64,000 nt of DNA from Collinsella sp. (GTDB lineage: Bacteria > Actinomycetota > Coriobacteriia > Coriobacteriales > Coriobacteriaceae): assembly GCA_018376905.1 (NCBI GenBank), contig JAHAAK010000007.1, forward strand, positions 20,787-84,786, given 5' to 3'. Below, piece by piece: positions 8,841 to 17,180 of the stretch. The notes below the pieces were generated by a model. That model saw nothing but the letters and a program-made list of their open reading frames with translations. It was not told where the DNA came from and made no database searches. How positions within the stretch are numbered: the stretch's first letter is position 1; each line of letters begins with the position of its first letter. Made by a program: the position numbers and the translations under genes.

Positions 8841-9719
8841 GTGTACGATCGACGACTTGAGGCCATATCGGCCGCCGCGGAGCTGGGAAGCTTCTCGCGT
8901 GCGGCGGCAAAATTGCGCGTGTCGACCCCGGCGCTCGTCAAGCAGGTGTCGGGTTTCGAGGCCGAGTTCGGCATCACACTGTTCGAACGCTCGCACTCGG
9001 GCGTCAAGGTGACACCGGCCGGCGCGTTACTGGTAGACGACGCGCGCTCGATTATGCGCCAGTCCGAGGATGCCCTTCGCCGTGCCCGACGCGCGGCGGG
9101 CGATGGCGGCGCGGTGCGCCTGGGCGTGTCGATGATGTGCCCGGGGCGCCAAACGCTGTCGATGTGGTCGGGCATCCACGATCTGGAACCGTCGCTGCGA
9201 TTTGAGATCGTGCCGGTAAGCGACCTCTACGACGAGCGCGAATCCGTCATGCGTAGCCTCGGTCGAGAGGTGGATGTGGTGCAGTCGAGTTTTTCGACCC
9301 CGCGCTGGGGCGATGCCTGCCAAAAGCTCCGCATTGTCGACGTGCCGTTTTATATTGACCTGCCGCGCACGAGCCCACTGGCGCGCAAGACACGCATTAC
9401 GGTCGCCGACTTGGAGGGTATGCGTCTGCGCGTGCTGCGCCACGGCAACGACGCCATGGACAGCCTGCGCATCGACCTTTTGGCCGACGGCGGCGTGGAC
9501 GTGATCGATGTGGATAGCTTCGACTTTGCGCTCTTTAACGAAGCCGAGGAAAAGGGCGACGCGGTGCTCACCTGTGGAGCGTGGTCGGGGGTGCACCCGG
9601 CCTTTGTGGGCGTGCCGTTCCTGTGCGGCCGCGAGGTACCGGTCTTTTTGCACTATCCGCTCGAGCCCACCCTCCAAGTCCAAAAATTCGTCAACGCCAT
9701 GGCACAACTTCTCAAATAG
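8841..9719 (+). CDS. LysR-family transcriptional regulator
   Basis: 292 residues from a GTG at 8841, which has GGAG six bases upstream; an ATG at 8808 would add 11 residues but lacks a site. The N-terminal winged helix-turn-helix (residues 1-60) reads RLEAISAAAELGSFSRAAA with TPALVKQVSGFEAEFGITLF, the standard LysR signature. The effector domain is less conserved. The gene is divergent from the SDR-MFS-dehydrogenase operon, the classic LysR arrangement, so it probably regulates that operon in response to its substrate. Confidence 0.9.
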   Translation: MYDRRLEAISAAAELGSFSRAAAKLRVSTPALVKQVSGFEAEFGITLFERSHSGVKVTPAGALLVDDARSIMRQSEDALRRARRAAGDGGAVRLGVSMMCPGRQTLSMWSGIHDLEPSLRFEIVPVSDLYDERESVMRSLGREVDVVQSSFSTPRWGDACQKLRIVDVPFYIDLPRTSPLARKTRITVADLEGMRLRVLRHGNDAMDSLRIDLLADGGVDVIDVDSFDFALFNEAEEKGDAVLTCGAWSGVHPAFVGVPFLCGREVPVFLHYPLEPTLQVQKFVNAMAQLLK

Positions 9720-9732
9720 CCAAAAGAGTCCC

Positions 9733-9750
9733 GTCCCAAATTAGCTACCC
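9733..9750 (+). repeat. GTCCCAAATTAGCT repeat, solo copy
   Basis: GTCCCAAATTAGCTACCC, matching at 17 of 18 positions the two inverted copies that flank the IS110 element at 25374 and 26968. This copy has no transposase near it. A shorter related piece (AATTTGGGACG) lies at about 5153. Confidence 0.7.
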
Positions 9751-9762
9751 TTTGCTACGGGT

Positions 9763-10854
9763 TTAGCGGTCCTCGCGTTGCGGCCCGGCTGCCTCGGCTG
9801 TCTTTACGCGGTTCTTGTCGATGTACATGTTTTTGTCGGCCTGAGAAAAGAGCTCACGCATCATAGGCGGTTCATCAAAATCACTGGAAAGCGCGTAGCC
9901 CACCGCATAGCTGATAGGCATGTCGGGGTGAGCCCCGGAATACTCGTTCACGTTCGCACGAACCCGAGCGAGACAGGATTCCACAGCGGCTCGGTCGGCA
10001 TCCCACAGCACCGCGATAAGCTCATCGCCGCCGTCGCGACCCACAAAGCAGGTCTCGGACGCCACACTTCCCAGTTGTTGGGCAAAAGAGCGAATGTATT
10101 CATCGCCCTTCTCATGGCCGAAGTTGTTATTGACCATATGCAGATTGTTAAGATCGAAGACGCACAGCGCAACGGGCGCCTCCGCGGAGACAGGCTGCTC
10201 CTGCCCCAAGATCTCCTCGCACTTATTCTTATTGGGCAGTCCTGTGGCTTCGTCGAGATAGACTTTGCTCTGCAGCTCGCGGTTGAGCGCGGCAGTGCGC
10301 ACCGCGCGAACAAGTTCGACCGCAAAGGTCGCCACCAAGCCCACGATGTCGATGATCACCAAGCCCTCGAGATAGTTGAGCGCCGACGCCTTCTCCTGAG
10401 AGTAGTCCTCTGCGAGTCGCGTAGCATCGTCGCAAATGCCAAAGAACTCCTCGCTCATGGAGATGATGTCGGTGCTCTCGTAGCCGACTTCGCGCACGCG
10501 GCTAATCTCGGCGCAAAGCTCATCATAATAATTTGCAAGCTCGGTCATCTTTGCCTGATACTCATCGTCGTCGAGACGGACGAGGTTGAGGTCGTCACTT
10601 CCGTAACGCAAGCCGTTGATGTATGAATCCACGGCTTTGAGCAGGTCATCTTGAGGCTGGCCCGCGTCCTCGAGCTTAACGATTCGCTGCGTGGTGCCGC
10701 GCACCAGGCCGGCGTAGTTGACCACACGCGCCGTGCCCTGGATATCGGAGACGAGCAGCATGACATTGATGAAGAAGAAGATGAGAACTGCCGTGAGCAC
10801 CATCATGAGCAGGCGCACCGCCTGGCTGGCCTTCTTGGCGACAGAAGTATTCAC
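9763..10854 (-). CDS. membrane-bound GGDEF-domain protein (probable diguanylate cyclase)
   Basis: 363 residues. A first membrane helix (about residues 14-38) and a second (about 165-185) bracket an external helical region whose start, GTARVVNYAGLVRGTTQRI, resembles the PilJ/NarX-type sensor domain. The cytoplasmic GGDEF domain carries LPNKNK, the FDLNNLHMVNNNFGHEKGDE block, and GRDGGDEL at about residue 273. The last residue of the signature is Leu rather than Phe, which active cyclases tolerate. No RxxD inhibitory site is seen five residues upstream. A role in making cyclic di-GMP is likely but not shown. The GTG start has AGGGAAG upstream. Confidence 0.85.
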   Translation of the reverse strand: MNTSVAKKASQAVRLLMMVLTAVLIFFFINVMLLVSDIQGTARVVNYAGLVRGTTQRIVKLEDAGQPQDDLLKAVDSYINGLRYGSDDLNLVRLDDDEYQAKMTELANYYDELCAEISRVREVGYESTDIISMSEEFFGICDDATRLAEDYSQEKASALNYLEGLVIIDIVGLVATFAVELVRAVRTAALNRELQSKVYLDEATGLPNKNKCEEILGQEQPVSAEAPVALCVFDLNNLHMVNNNFGHEKGDEYIRSFAQQLGSVASETCFVGRDGGDELIAVLWDADRAAVESCLARVRANVNEYSGAHPDMPISYAVGYALSSDFDEPPMMRELFSQADKNMYIDKNRVKTAEAAGPQREDR

Positions 10855-11223
10855 AAGTTCACTTCCCTAAATGACAAAAGAACAGGTAGCACGCAGTGTG
10901 CTGAAATTCATGGGTGGTTAACTCTACCATATGGGCCAGCAGCCTTAAACTGCAGCAGACGCTCGTCCAAATTGGCGTGACGCTTGCCTTGTTGTTCTTG
11001 ACCTGGCCGCGCTATCGGACATGCTTCTGGTCTTGGATCACCATGGGACAGCTCATCCCGTTTTGTGCGTACAGAGTGGGATGCGGGGGACCAAAGGTGC
11101 CGTTAGGGGAAACCACATCCCGGTTTATGCCTTGAAATGGGATGCCGTTTCCCGGAGGGGGCCAGCGGGAAACGGCATCCCATTCTGAGCCCGAAAAGTG
11201 GGATACGGTTTCCGGCTGGCATG
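10855..11223. other. gene-free stretch with clustered repeats
   Basis: No credible gene is visible. The right half (about 11075-11215) holds at least five copies, in both orientations, of a TGGGATnCnGTTTCC motif, listed separately. Confidence 0.6.
11138..11182. repeat. perfect 16-bp inverted repeat TGGGATGCCGTTTCCC
   Basis: Arms at 11138-11153 and 11167-11182 with a 13-base loop. Further degenerate copies surround it: GTGGGATGCGGGGG near 11077, GGGGAAACCACATCCC near 11106, and GTGGGATACGGTTTCC near 11198. Confidence 0.8.
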
Positions 11224-11261
11224 AAAAAAGCCCCCACAGCTCATATGAACTGCGGGGGCTT
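11224..11261 (-). terminator. intrinsic terminator of the ABC exporter operon
   Basis: On the minus strand, AAGCCCCC plus an inner CAG/CTG pair forms the stem and is followed by TTTTTT (complement of 11224-11229). It lies 125 bp after the stop codon of the second ABC gene. Confidence 0.78.
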
Positions 11262-11385
11262 ATGCGTTGCGGTGCATTGTGTTTGGGTCGTTGAGATGAG
11301 TCGATTTGCCCCGAAAGAGGAGGGCATTGACCTTAGGGTCATGCCCGACGAATGAGCGGCAAATCGGCCATCTCGGCGGGCCGAA

Positions 11386-13305
11386 CTACTCCAGCTCAAA
11401 CGCTCCGGTGTAGAGCTGGTAGTAATACCCGCGCTTGGCGATCAGCTCATCGTGGTTGCCGCGCTCGATAATGCGGCCGTGGTCCAGACAGATGATCGCG
11501 TCGGAGTTGCGCACGGTGGACAGGCGGTGCGCGATGACAAACGTCGTGCGGCCTTCCATGAGCTTATCCATGCCCGCCTGCACGATGGCCTCGGTGCGGG
11601 TGTCGATGCTCGACGTGGCCTCGTCCAGAATCATTGCCGGCGGATCGGCGACGGCGGCGCGTGCAATCGAGATCAGCTGGCGCTGGCCCTGCGACAGCTG
11701 CGCGCCGTTGCCGGTGAGCATGGTGTCGTAGCCGTCGGGCAGGCGGGTGATAAAGTCGTCCGCGCCCGCGAGCTTGGCCGCCGCGATGCACTCCTCGTCG
11801 GTAGCGTCCAGGTTGCCGTAGCGGATGTTATCCATCACAGTGCCGGTGAACAGGTTCACGTCCTGTAGCACGACGCCCAGCGAGCGGCGCAGGTCGGCCT
11901 TGCGGATCTTGTTGACGTTGATGCCGTCGTAGCGGATCTTGCCGTCGGCGATGTCGTAGAAGCGGTTGATGAGGTTGGTGATGGTCGTCTTACCGGCACC
12001 GGTGGCGCCGACAAACGCGACCTTCTGGCCCGGCTTGGCAAACACGGACACGCCGTGCAGCACCTCGTGGTCGGGCGTGTAGCCAAAGTCGACGTTGTCC
12101 ATGACCAGGTCGCCGCGCAGCGGCACGTACTCGATCTCGCCGGTTGCGCGGTGCGGATGTTTCCACGCCCACATGCCGGTGTGGTGGTCGGCCTCCTCGA
12201 GCTGCCAGGTGTCGGGGTTCACCTGAGCGTTGACGAGCGTCACATAGCCTTCGTCGGCTTCGGGCTCCTCGTCGATGAGCTCAAAGATACGGTCGGCGCC
12301 GGCGAGGCCCATGACCACGGCGTTGATCTGCTGCGAGATCTGGCCGATCTGTCCGCAGAACTGCTTGGTCATGTTGAGGAACGGCACCACGACGGCGATG
12401 GACAGTGCCATGCCCGAGATGCTCAGGTTGGGCACGCCCAGCGCCAGGAAAATGCCGCCTGCCAGTGCGACCAGCACGTAGAGCAGGTTTCCCAGGTTCA
12501 TAAGGATGGGCATGAGGATGTTGGCGTACATGTTGGCCTTCTGCGAGACCTCGAAGAGCTTTTCGTTGCGCTCGTCAAAATCGGCTTCGGCGGCAGACTC
12601 ATGGCAGAATGCCTTGACGACCTTCTGGCCGTTCATGACTTCCTCGATGTGGCCCTCGACCACGCCGAGCTCGGCCTGCTGCGCAATAAAGAAGCGCGCG
12701 GAGTTGGAGCCGAGCAGCTTGGTCATAAAGGTCATAAAGGCGACGCCTGCCACAATGACCAGGCACATCCAAACGCTGTAGTACAGCATGATAAAGAACA
12801 CCGTGACGATGATGATGATCGTCATGAGCAGGTTGGGCAGCGACTGGCTGATCATCTGACGCAGCGTGTCGATGTCGTTGGTGTAGTGGCTCATGATATC
12901 GCCGCGCTGGTGCGTGTCGAAGTAGCGGATCGGCAGGTCCTGCATGCGGTTGAACATCATCTCGCGCAGCTTCTCCAGCGAGCCCTGCGTGACGATAGCC
13001 ATGGCGCGGTTCCAGAAGAGCGAGGACAGGACGCCGACGCCGTAGATGCAGGCGAGGGTGGTCACGAGCTGTGCGATCTTGGGCTGCGCGGCTTCCCAAT
13101 CGCCCGACTGCCACGATTCGCCAATAATTTGCAGGGCGCTCTGCAGGAAGGTCGCGCCGATGGAGTTGATGATGGCGCAGAGCACCACGCCGGCGACGAC
13201 GAGGGGCAAAAGCACGGGATAGAAGCCAAAGAGCGTCTTGATGAGGCGCGACATGGTGCCGCCCTTGCGGTTGAGCGCGCGCTCGGCGGTCGTTGCCTTA
13301 CTCAT
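11386..13305 (-). CDS. ABC exporter half-transporter, consensus ATPase subunit
   Basis: 639 residues: six membrane helices, then a nucleotide-binding domain with Walker A GATGAGKTT, signature LSQGQ, Walker B AMILDEATSSID with the catalytic Glu, and switch His in VIAHRLS. It overlaps the upstream ABC gene by 8 bases (ATGAGTAA). The start at 13305 is supported by AAGGAGG, so translation is probably coupled. Its partner has degenerate catalytic residues, so the pair should form a heterodimer in which this subunit supplies the active Walker B site. Such pairs export drugs, lipids or peptides. An extra stretch of about 60 residues before the nucleotide-binding domain is rich in polar residues. Confidence 0.92.
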   Translation of the reverse strand: MSKATTAERALNRKGGTMSRLIKTLFGFYPVLLPLVVAGVVLCAIINSIGATFLQSALQIIGESWQSGDWEAAQPKIAQLVTTLACIYGVGVLSSLFWNRAMAIVTQGSLEKLREMMFNRMQDLPIRYFDTHQRGDIMSHYTNDIDTLRQMISQSLPNLLMTIIIIVTVFFIMLYYSVWMCLVIVAGVAFMTFMTKLLGSNSARFFIAQQAELGVVEGHIEEVMNGQKVVKAFCHESAAEADFDERNEKLFEVSQKANMYANILMPILMNLGNLLYVLVALAGGIFLALGVPNLSISGMALSIAVVVPFLNMTKQFCGQIGQISQQINAVVMGLAGADRIFELIDEEPEADEGYVTLVNAQVNPDTWQLEEADHHTGMWAWKHPHRATGEIEYVPLRGDLVMDNVDFGYTPDHEVLHGVSVFAKPGQKVAFVGATGAGKTTITNLINRFYDIADGKIRYDGINVNKIRKADLRRSLGVVLQDVNLFTGTVMDNIRYGNLDATDEECIAAAKLAGADDFITRLPDGYDTMLTGNGAQLSQGQRQLISIARAAVADPPAMILDEATSSIDTRTEAIVQAGMDKLMEGRTTFVIAHRLSTVRNSDAIICLDHGRIIERGNHDELIAKRGYYYQLYTGAFELE

Positions 13306-15112
13306 GTGCCTCGCCTCCTTCCTGAGTCTGAGCTTGCGTTGCGGATGCCTCGGTGTCGGCCTCGACGGCCCCTTCGCCCTCGGCGCTCATCTTGTTTTGC
13401 GAGGTAAAGGTCTCGCGGTAGATCTCGCTCGTCTTAAGCAGCTCGTCATGGTTGCCGATCTGCGCGATTCGGCCGCCCTCCATGACGATGATGCGGTCTG
13501 CGTCCTGTACGGAGCTGATGCGCTGGGCGATGATGAGCTTGGTCGTGTTGGGCAGATAGCTTGCCAGCCCTGCGCGAATTTTTGCGTCGGTCTTGGTGTC
13601 GACGGCGCTGGTGGAGTCGTCCAGGATCAAGATCTTGGGGCGACGCAGCAGGGCGCGTGCAATGCACAGGCGCTGCTTCTGACCGCCCGAAACATTAGAG
13701 CCGCCCTGTTCGATCCAGGTGTCGTAGCCCTTGGGAAAACCGTCGACAAACTCGTCGGCGCAGGCCAGATGCGCCGCCTCGCGGACTTCCTCGTCGGTGG
13801 CGTTCGGGTCGCCCCAACGCAGGTTCTCGGCGATGGTGCCGCTAAACAGCACGTTTTTCTGTAGCACCATGGCGACCTGGTGACGCAGCGCGTCCAGGTC
13901 GTAGTCGCGCACGTCCACGCCGCCCACGCGCACAGCGCCTTCGGTGGTGTCGTACAGGCGGGCGATGAGGTTAACGAGCGTGGACTTGGCCGAGCCGGTG
14001 CCGCCGATGATGCCGATGGTCTCGCCGCTCGTAATGTGCAGGTCGATATCGTCGAGCGCCTGGCGCTTCGCATGCTTGGAATACTTAAAACTCACGTGGT
14101 CAAAGTCGATGGAACCGTCGGCAACCTCGAGCACGGGCTCGGCGGGATCGGCGATCGTGGGCTCGGCGGCCAGCACCTCGGTGATGCGGTGCGCCGATTC
14201 GTCGGCCATGGTCACCATGACAAAGATCATCGACAGCTGCATCAGGCTCATGAGAATCTGGAAACCATAGGTAAAGGTCGAGGAGAGCTGGCCCACGTCG
14301 AACAGCGTGCCCTGGCTCGTGATGATGAGCTTGGAGCCCAGGTAGATGATGACGACAAACGCGCCGTTGACGCAGATGTTCATCATGGGGTTGTTAAAGG
14401 CGAGCAGCTTCTCGGCGCGGGTGAAGTCCATCTGGACGTCGTGCGCGGCGGTGGCGAACTTCTCCTTCTCAAAGTCTTCGCGCACGTAGCTCTTGACCAC
14501 GCGCATGCCGGTGACGTTTTCCTCGACGGACTCGTTAAGGGCGTCGTACTTGTGGAACACGCGCGAGAAGATGGGGCGTACCTTAAAGATGATAAAGAAC
14601 AGGCCAAAGCCCAGCAGCGGAATGATGACCAGGTAGACCATGGCGACGCTGCCGCCCATGATAAATGCCATGGTAAAGGCGAAGATCAAGACCAGCGGCG
14701 CGCGCACGGCGATACGGATGATCATCATAAAGGCCTGTTGAACGTTGTTGATGTCAGTGGTCAGACGCGTGACGAGCGAGGAGCTCGAGAACTCATCGAT
14801 GTTGGCAAAGCTGAACGTCTGGATCTTGTAGAACAGGTCGTGACGCAGGTTCTTGGCAAAGCCGCAACTCGCATGGCTGCAGGTGACGCCGGCAGCGGCG
14901 CCAAAAGCAAGCGACGTCAGCGCGATGAGCACCAAAAAGCCTGCGGTGGGAAGCATCTCGGCTACGGTGGCGCCGTCTTTGATGGCGTCGATCAGGTTGG
15001 CGGTGATAAATGGAATCAGCATTTCGCAGAGCACCTCGCCAAGCACGAGCAGCGGCGTGGCAACGGTGACTTTCATATAGTCGCGGATGCTGCCCATGAG
15101 GGTTTTAATCAT
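13298..15112 (-). CDS. ABC exporter half-transporter, degenerate ATPase subunit
   Basis: 604 residues: six membrane helices and a nucleotide-binding domain whose catalytic residues are altered. Walker A reads GGTGSAKST (Ala for Gly before Lys), Walker B ends LILDDSTSAVD (Asp for the catalytic Glu), and the switch histidine is Gln (IAQRISS). The signature VSGGQKQR is intact. This is the known pattern of the non-catalytic side of heterodimeric exporters; its good signature completes the active site of the partner. It overlaps the MarR gene by 8 bases (ATGATTAA) and has GGGAGGA upstream. The acidic, Glu/Ala-rich C-terminus is probably a tail. Confidence 0.92.
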   Translation of the reverse strand: MIKTLMGSIRDYMKVTVATPLLVLGEVLCEMLIPFITANLIDAIKDGATVAEMLPTAGFLVLIALTSLAFGAAAGVTCSHASCGFAKNLRHDLFYKIQTFSFANIDEFSSSSLVTRLTTDINNVQQAFMMIIRIAVRAPLVLIFAFTMAFIMGGSVAMVYLVIIPLLGFGLFFIIFKVRPIFSRVFHKYDALNESVEENVTGMRVVKSYVREDFEKEKFATAAHDVQMDFTRAEKLLAFNNPMMNICVNGAFVVIIYLGSKLIITSQGTLFDVGQLSSTFTYGFQILMSLMQLSMIFVMVTMADESAHRITEVLAAEPTIADPAEPVLEVADGSIDFDHVSFKYSKHAKRQALDDIDLHITSGETIGIIGGTGSAKSTLVNLIARLYDTTEGAVRVGGVDVRDYDLDALRHQVAMVLQKNVLFSGTIAENLRWGDPNATDEEVREAAHLACADEFVDGFPKGYDTWIEQGGSNVSGGQKQRLCIARALLRRPKILILDDSTSAVDTKTDAKIRAGLASYLPNTTKLIIAQRISSVQDADRIIVMEGGRIAQIGNHDELLKTSEIYRETFTSQNKMSAEGEGAVEADTEASATQAQTQEGGEAHE

Positions 15113-15611
15113 CCAGTTCCTCCCAGGTTACACGGATTTTATCGAGCATTTCGGCGAGGTCTTCGCGCTCGTCGTGGGTGAGGGCACTAAAGGCCCGCTC
15201 TCTAAAGCGGATGCGGGCCGCCTGGTCGATGCGGGCGTTTTCTCGGCCGGTTTCGGTCAGGCGAATGGTGAGTTGCCGTCGATCTTTGGGGTTACGGCTG
15301 CGCTCAATGAGGCCGTTGACCTCGAGCTTGGACAGGATCTCGGAAAGCGACCCCGGCTTGAGGTCAAAGTGCATGCCGAGTTCCTGCTGCGACATCTCGC
15401 CGCCGGGCTGCTTGGCCAGCAGGCAAATGATGGGCGCCTTGCCGGACACGCCTCCGCCATGAAAATGCATGTAATGGCCGCAAAAACCCAGGCCGCTCAG
15501 GATGCGCTTGGCAAGCTTGTCTTCCGAGCTAACCGCTTCGGGTACATCCGCCGGCTGTGACGGGTCGCCGCCGGGCTCGTGCGAACAAAGGTTAAGAAGT
15601 TCATCGCACAT
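15105..15611 (-). CDS. MarR-family repressor of the ABC exporter operon
   Basis: 168 residues. The winged helix-turn-helix reads GGEMSQQELGMHFDLKPGSL with the wing SRNPKDRRQLTIRLTETG, the usual MarR block with its DRR motif. It is the first gene of a three-gene transcript with both ABC half-transporters and overlaps the next gene, so it is likely co-expressed and autoregulated. The N-terminal 35 residues are longer than usual and contain Cys and His residues (CSHEP, CGHYMHFHGGG) of unknown role. The start at 15611 gives a ribosome binding site of AAAGGAG. Confidence 0.9.
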   Translation of the reverse strand: MCDELLNLCSHEPGGDPSQPADVPEAVSSEDKLAKRILSGLGFCGHYMHFHGGGVSGKAPIICLLAKQPGGEMSQQELGMHFDLKPGSLSEILSKLEVNGLIERSRNPKDRRQLTIRLTETGRENARIDQAARIRFRERAFSALTHDEREDLAEMLDKIRVTWEELDD

Positions 15612-15636
15612 GAATTAGTGTTGCTCCTTTCTTTAG

Positions 15637-15666
15637 TTAGGTAGTGGAATTGTTTTGTGCCTAACC
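15637..15666. promoter_or_regulatory. inverted-repeat operator of the MarR-ABC operon
   Basis: GTTAGG at 15637-15642 and CCTAAC at 15661-15666 form a spaced inverted repeat at or just after the predicted transcription start. A MarR dimer bound here would block the promoter. Inferred. Confidence 0.5.
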
Positions 15667-15667
15667 A

Positions 15668-15696
15668 ATCTAGGAGCATGAGAAATGAATGTCAAG
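15668..15696 (-). promoter_or_regulatory. sigma-A type promoter of the MarR-ABC operon
   Basis: Minus-strand -35 TTGACA (15691-15696, perfect consensus), a 17-bp spacer, and -10 TAGATT (15668-15673). The start codon is about 50 bp downstream. Confidence 0.72.
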
Positions 15697-15711
15697 GTAC
15701 CAAACTAGTGG

Positions 15712-15752
15712 TTACGCGGTTTTACCAAACCGCGTAACGGCTCGACGCTGCA
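15712..15752. repeat. GTTACG-hairpin element, copy A, first module
   Basis: Arms GTTACGCGGTTT (15712-15723) and AAACCGCGTAAC (15728-15739), followed by GGCTCGACGCTGC. The same module occurs at 42899 and 59113 with paired base changes in the stem. Confidence 0.8.
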
Positions 15753-15804
15753 AGCGTTCCTAAGCGGCAATCTGTGATTCCGCCACGGTCCGCTTTGGTG
15801 CATG

Positions 15805-15839
15805 TGATCCCTTGGGGACGGAGGAAAAGGGATCATTTT
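15805..15839. repeat. GATCC-hairpin element, copy A, last module
   Basis: TGATCCC (15805-15811) and GGGATCA (15829-15835) around a loop containing GGGGACGGAGGAAAA, then TTTT. A second copy at 43104-43138 changes the last pair to G-C on both arms. The stretch 15612-15961 has no gene. Confidence 0.75.
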
Positions 15840-15961
15840 CCGTAACCTTTCCGCAACAATTTACCCTTCGCGCTGCTCGACTCCGCTCACAACGTCCCCT
15901 GCGCTACACTTAGTCGCACTGTGGCGCTGCTGTGCCGCGCCCGAACTAAGGGGGGACTCTC

Positions 15962-16786
15962 ATGAAGAACACTCAGCTGCTGCTGATCAACGATATGTGC
16001 GGCTACGGCAAGGTCGCGCTTTCCGCCATGCTGCCGGTGCTGTCGCACATGGGCTACCGTATCCATAACCTGCCGACGGCGCTCGTTTCCGATACGCTCA
16101 ACTACCCCAAGTTCTACATCCACGACACCACCGAGTACGTGCGTCAAAGCCTCGCTATCTGGGAGGAGCTCGGCTTTGAGTTCGACGCCATCTCGACCGG
16201 CTTTATCGTGACCGAGGAAGAGACGCGTATCATCTCGGACTTTTGCCACCGCCGCGCGCAAAAGGGCACCAAGGTGTTCGTCGATCCCATCATGGGCGAC
16301 AACGGCAAGCTCTATGCGGGCGTGCCCGAGTCCACGATTGGCCTTATGCGGCATCTGCTGGAGTGCGCAGACTACGCGGTGCCCAACTATACCGAGGCAT
16401 GCCTGCTCACCGATACGCCTATCGCCGAGCAACTCACGCCCGACGAGGCCCGCGCCCTTGTGGACGCCGTGCGCGAGCTGGGTGCCAAGTCGGTGGTCAT
16501 TACGAGCGCCGTGGTCAATGGCACGAACGCGGTTATCGGTTACGACCATGTGGCGGGGGAGTACTTCACGATTCCCTTTGAGCTCATTCCGGTCTATTTC
16601 CCGGGCACGGGCGACACGTTCTCGGCGGTGCTCGTCGGCCGCGTTATGGCCGGTTGGAGCCTGCAGCGCGCGACGTCCGATGCCATGCGCGTGGTGGCTG
16701 AGCTTATCGAGCGCAATGCCGACCAAGAGGACAAGTCGGCTGGCCTTCCCATCGAGGCCTGCCTGGATGTGATTGACCATGAGTAA
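15962..16786 (+). CDS. pyridoxamine/pyridoxal kinase (PdxY/PdxK-like)
   Basis: 274 residues of the ribokinase-like B6 kinase family. Landmarks are the opening LLINDMCGYGKVALSAMLPVL, the FVDPIMGDNG strand, NYTEACLL, and the C-terminal ATP/anion hole PGTGDTFSAVL with the catalytic Asp. It phosphorylates B6 vitamers with ATP to feed the pyridoxal 5'-phosphate pool. The opening NDMCGYGK, with Cys and Tyr, is the form usually annotated as pyridoxamine kinase in anaerobes. It shares 8 bases (ATGAGTAA) with the next gene, so the two are translationally coupled. Confidence 0.9.
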   Translation: MKNTQLLLINDMCGYGKVALSAMLPVLSHMGYRIHNLPTALVSDTLNYPKFYIHDTTEYVRQSLAIWEELGFEFDAISTGFIVTEEETRIISDFCHRRAQKGTKVFVDPIMGDNGKLYAGVPESTIGLMRHLLECADYAVPNYTEACLLTDTPIAEQLTPDEARALVDAVRELGAKSVVITSAVVNGTNAVIGYDHVAGEYFTIPFELIPVYFPGTGDTFSAVLVGRVMAGWSLQRATSDAMRVVAELIERNADQEDKSAGLPIEACLDVIDHE

Positions 16787-17108
16787 TGCTGGCGAGGGCG
16801 GCGCCAAGCCTGCGGGCGAGAACAAGCCGCTCGGCGCGCCGCGGGGCAAGCGTCCGCGCATCCGCGTGAGCTGCGTGGACCAGCTGGGTGCGTGCCGCTG
16901 CCACCATGGTCACAAGCCGGGCGACGTTTTTGACTTCGACCGAGACCGCGGCAAGATGTGTGCCATGGCCTGCCATGTGGGCTTTCCCTATATCGATATC
17001 CTGCGCTATGGCGGAACCGTGCCTGGCAACGAGCCCGGTACGGCAAAGTTCTGCTGCCCCGAGGTCGATACGCTGAACGTCTGGCTTGCCGAGATCGTCG
17101 ACGAGTAG
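16779..17108 (+). CDS. small Cys-rich protein of the TIGR04076 type
   Basis: 109 residues. After a loose, Gly/Pro-rich N-terminus the core has regularly placed cysteines: SCVDQLGACRCHHGHKPGD, then MCAMACHVGFPY, LRYGGTVPG, and FCCPEVDTLN. This spacing (Cys, GHKPGD, MC.MA, GG, CP) is what I recall of the TIGR04076 family, whose function is unknown; the cysteines suggest metal binding or redox work. The ATG at 16779 overlaps the stop of the B6 kinase gene. An in-frame TTG two codons earlier is less likely. Assignment to the family is from memory. Confidence 0.7.
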   Translation: MSNAGEGGAKPAGENKPLGAPRGKRPRIRVSCVDQLGACRCHHGHKPGDVFDFDRDRGKMCAMACHVGFPYIDILRYGGTVPGNEPGTAKFCCPEVDTLNVWLAEIVDE

Positions 17109-17116
17109 TCGAGCGC

Positions 17117-17149
17117 AATGTGACAAAGGGACAGTCCCTTTGTCACATT
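17117..17149. repeat. GTGACAAAGGG-family palindrome, full copy
   Basis: AATGTGACAAAGGGA, loop CAG, TCCCTTTGTCACATT: a perfect 15-bp stem, 8 bp after the stop codon of the TIGR04076 gene. It could act as a terminator but has no clear T-run. Confidence 0.9.
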
Positions 17150-17180
17150 CGCCGGGGCTGCCCCTTCTTTTTGCTTATAA

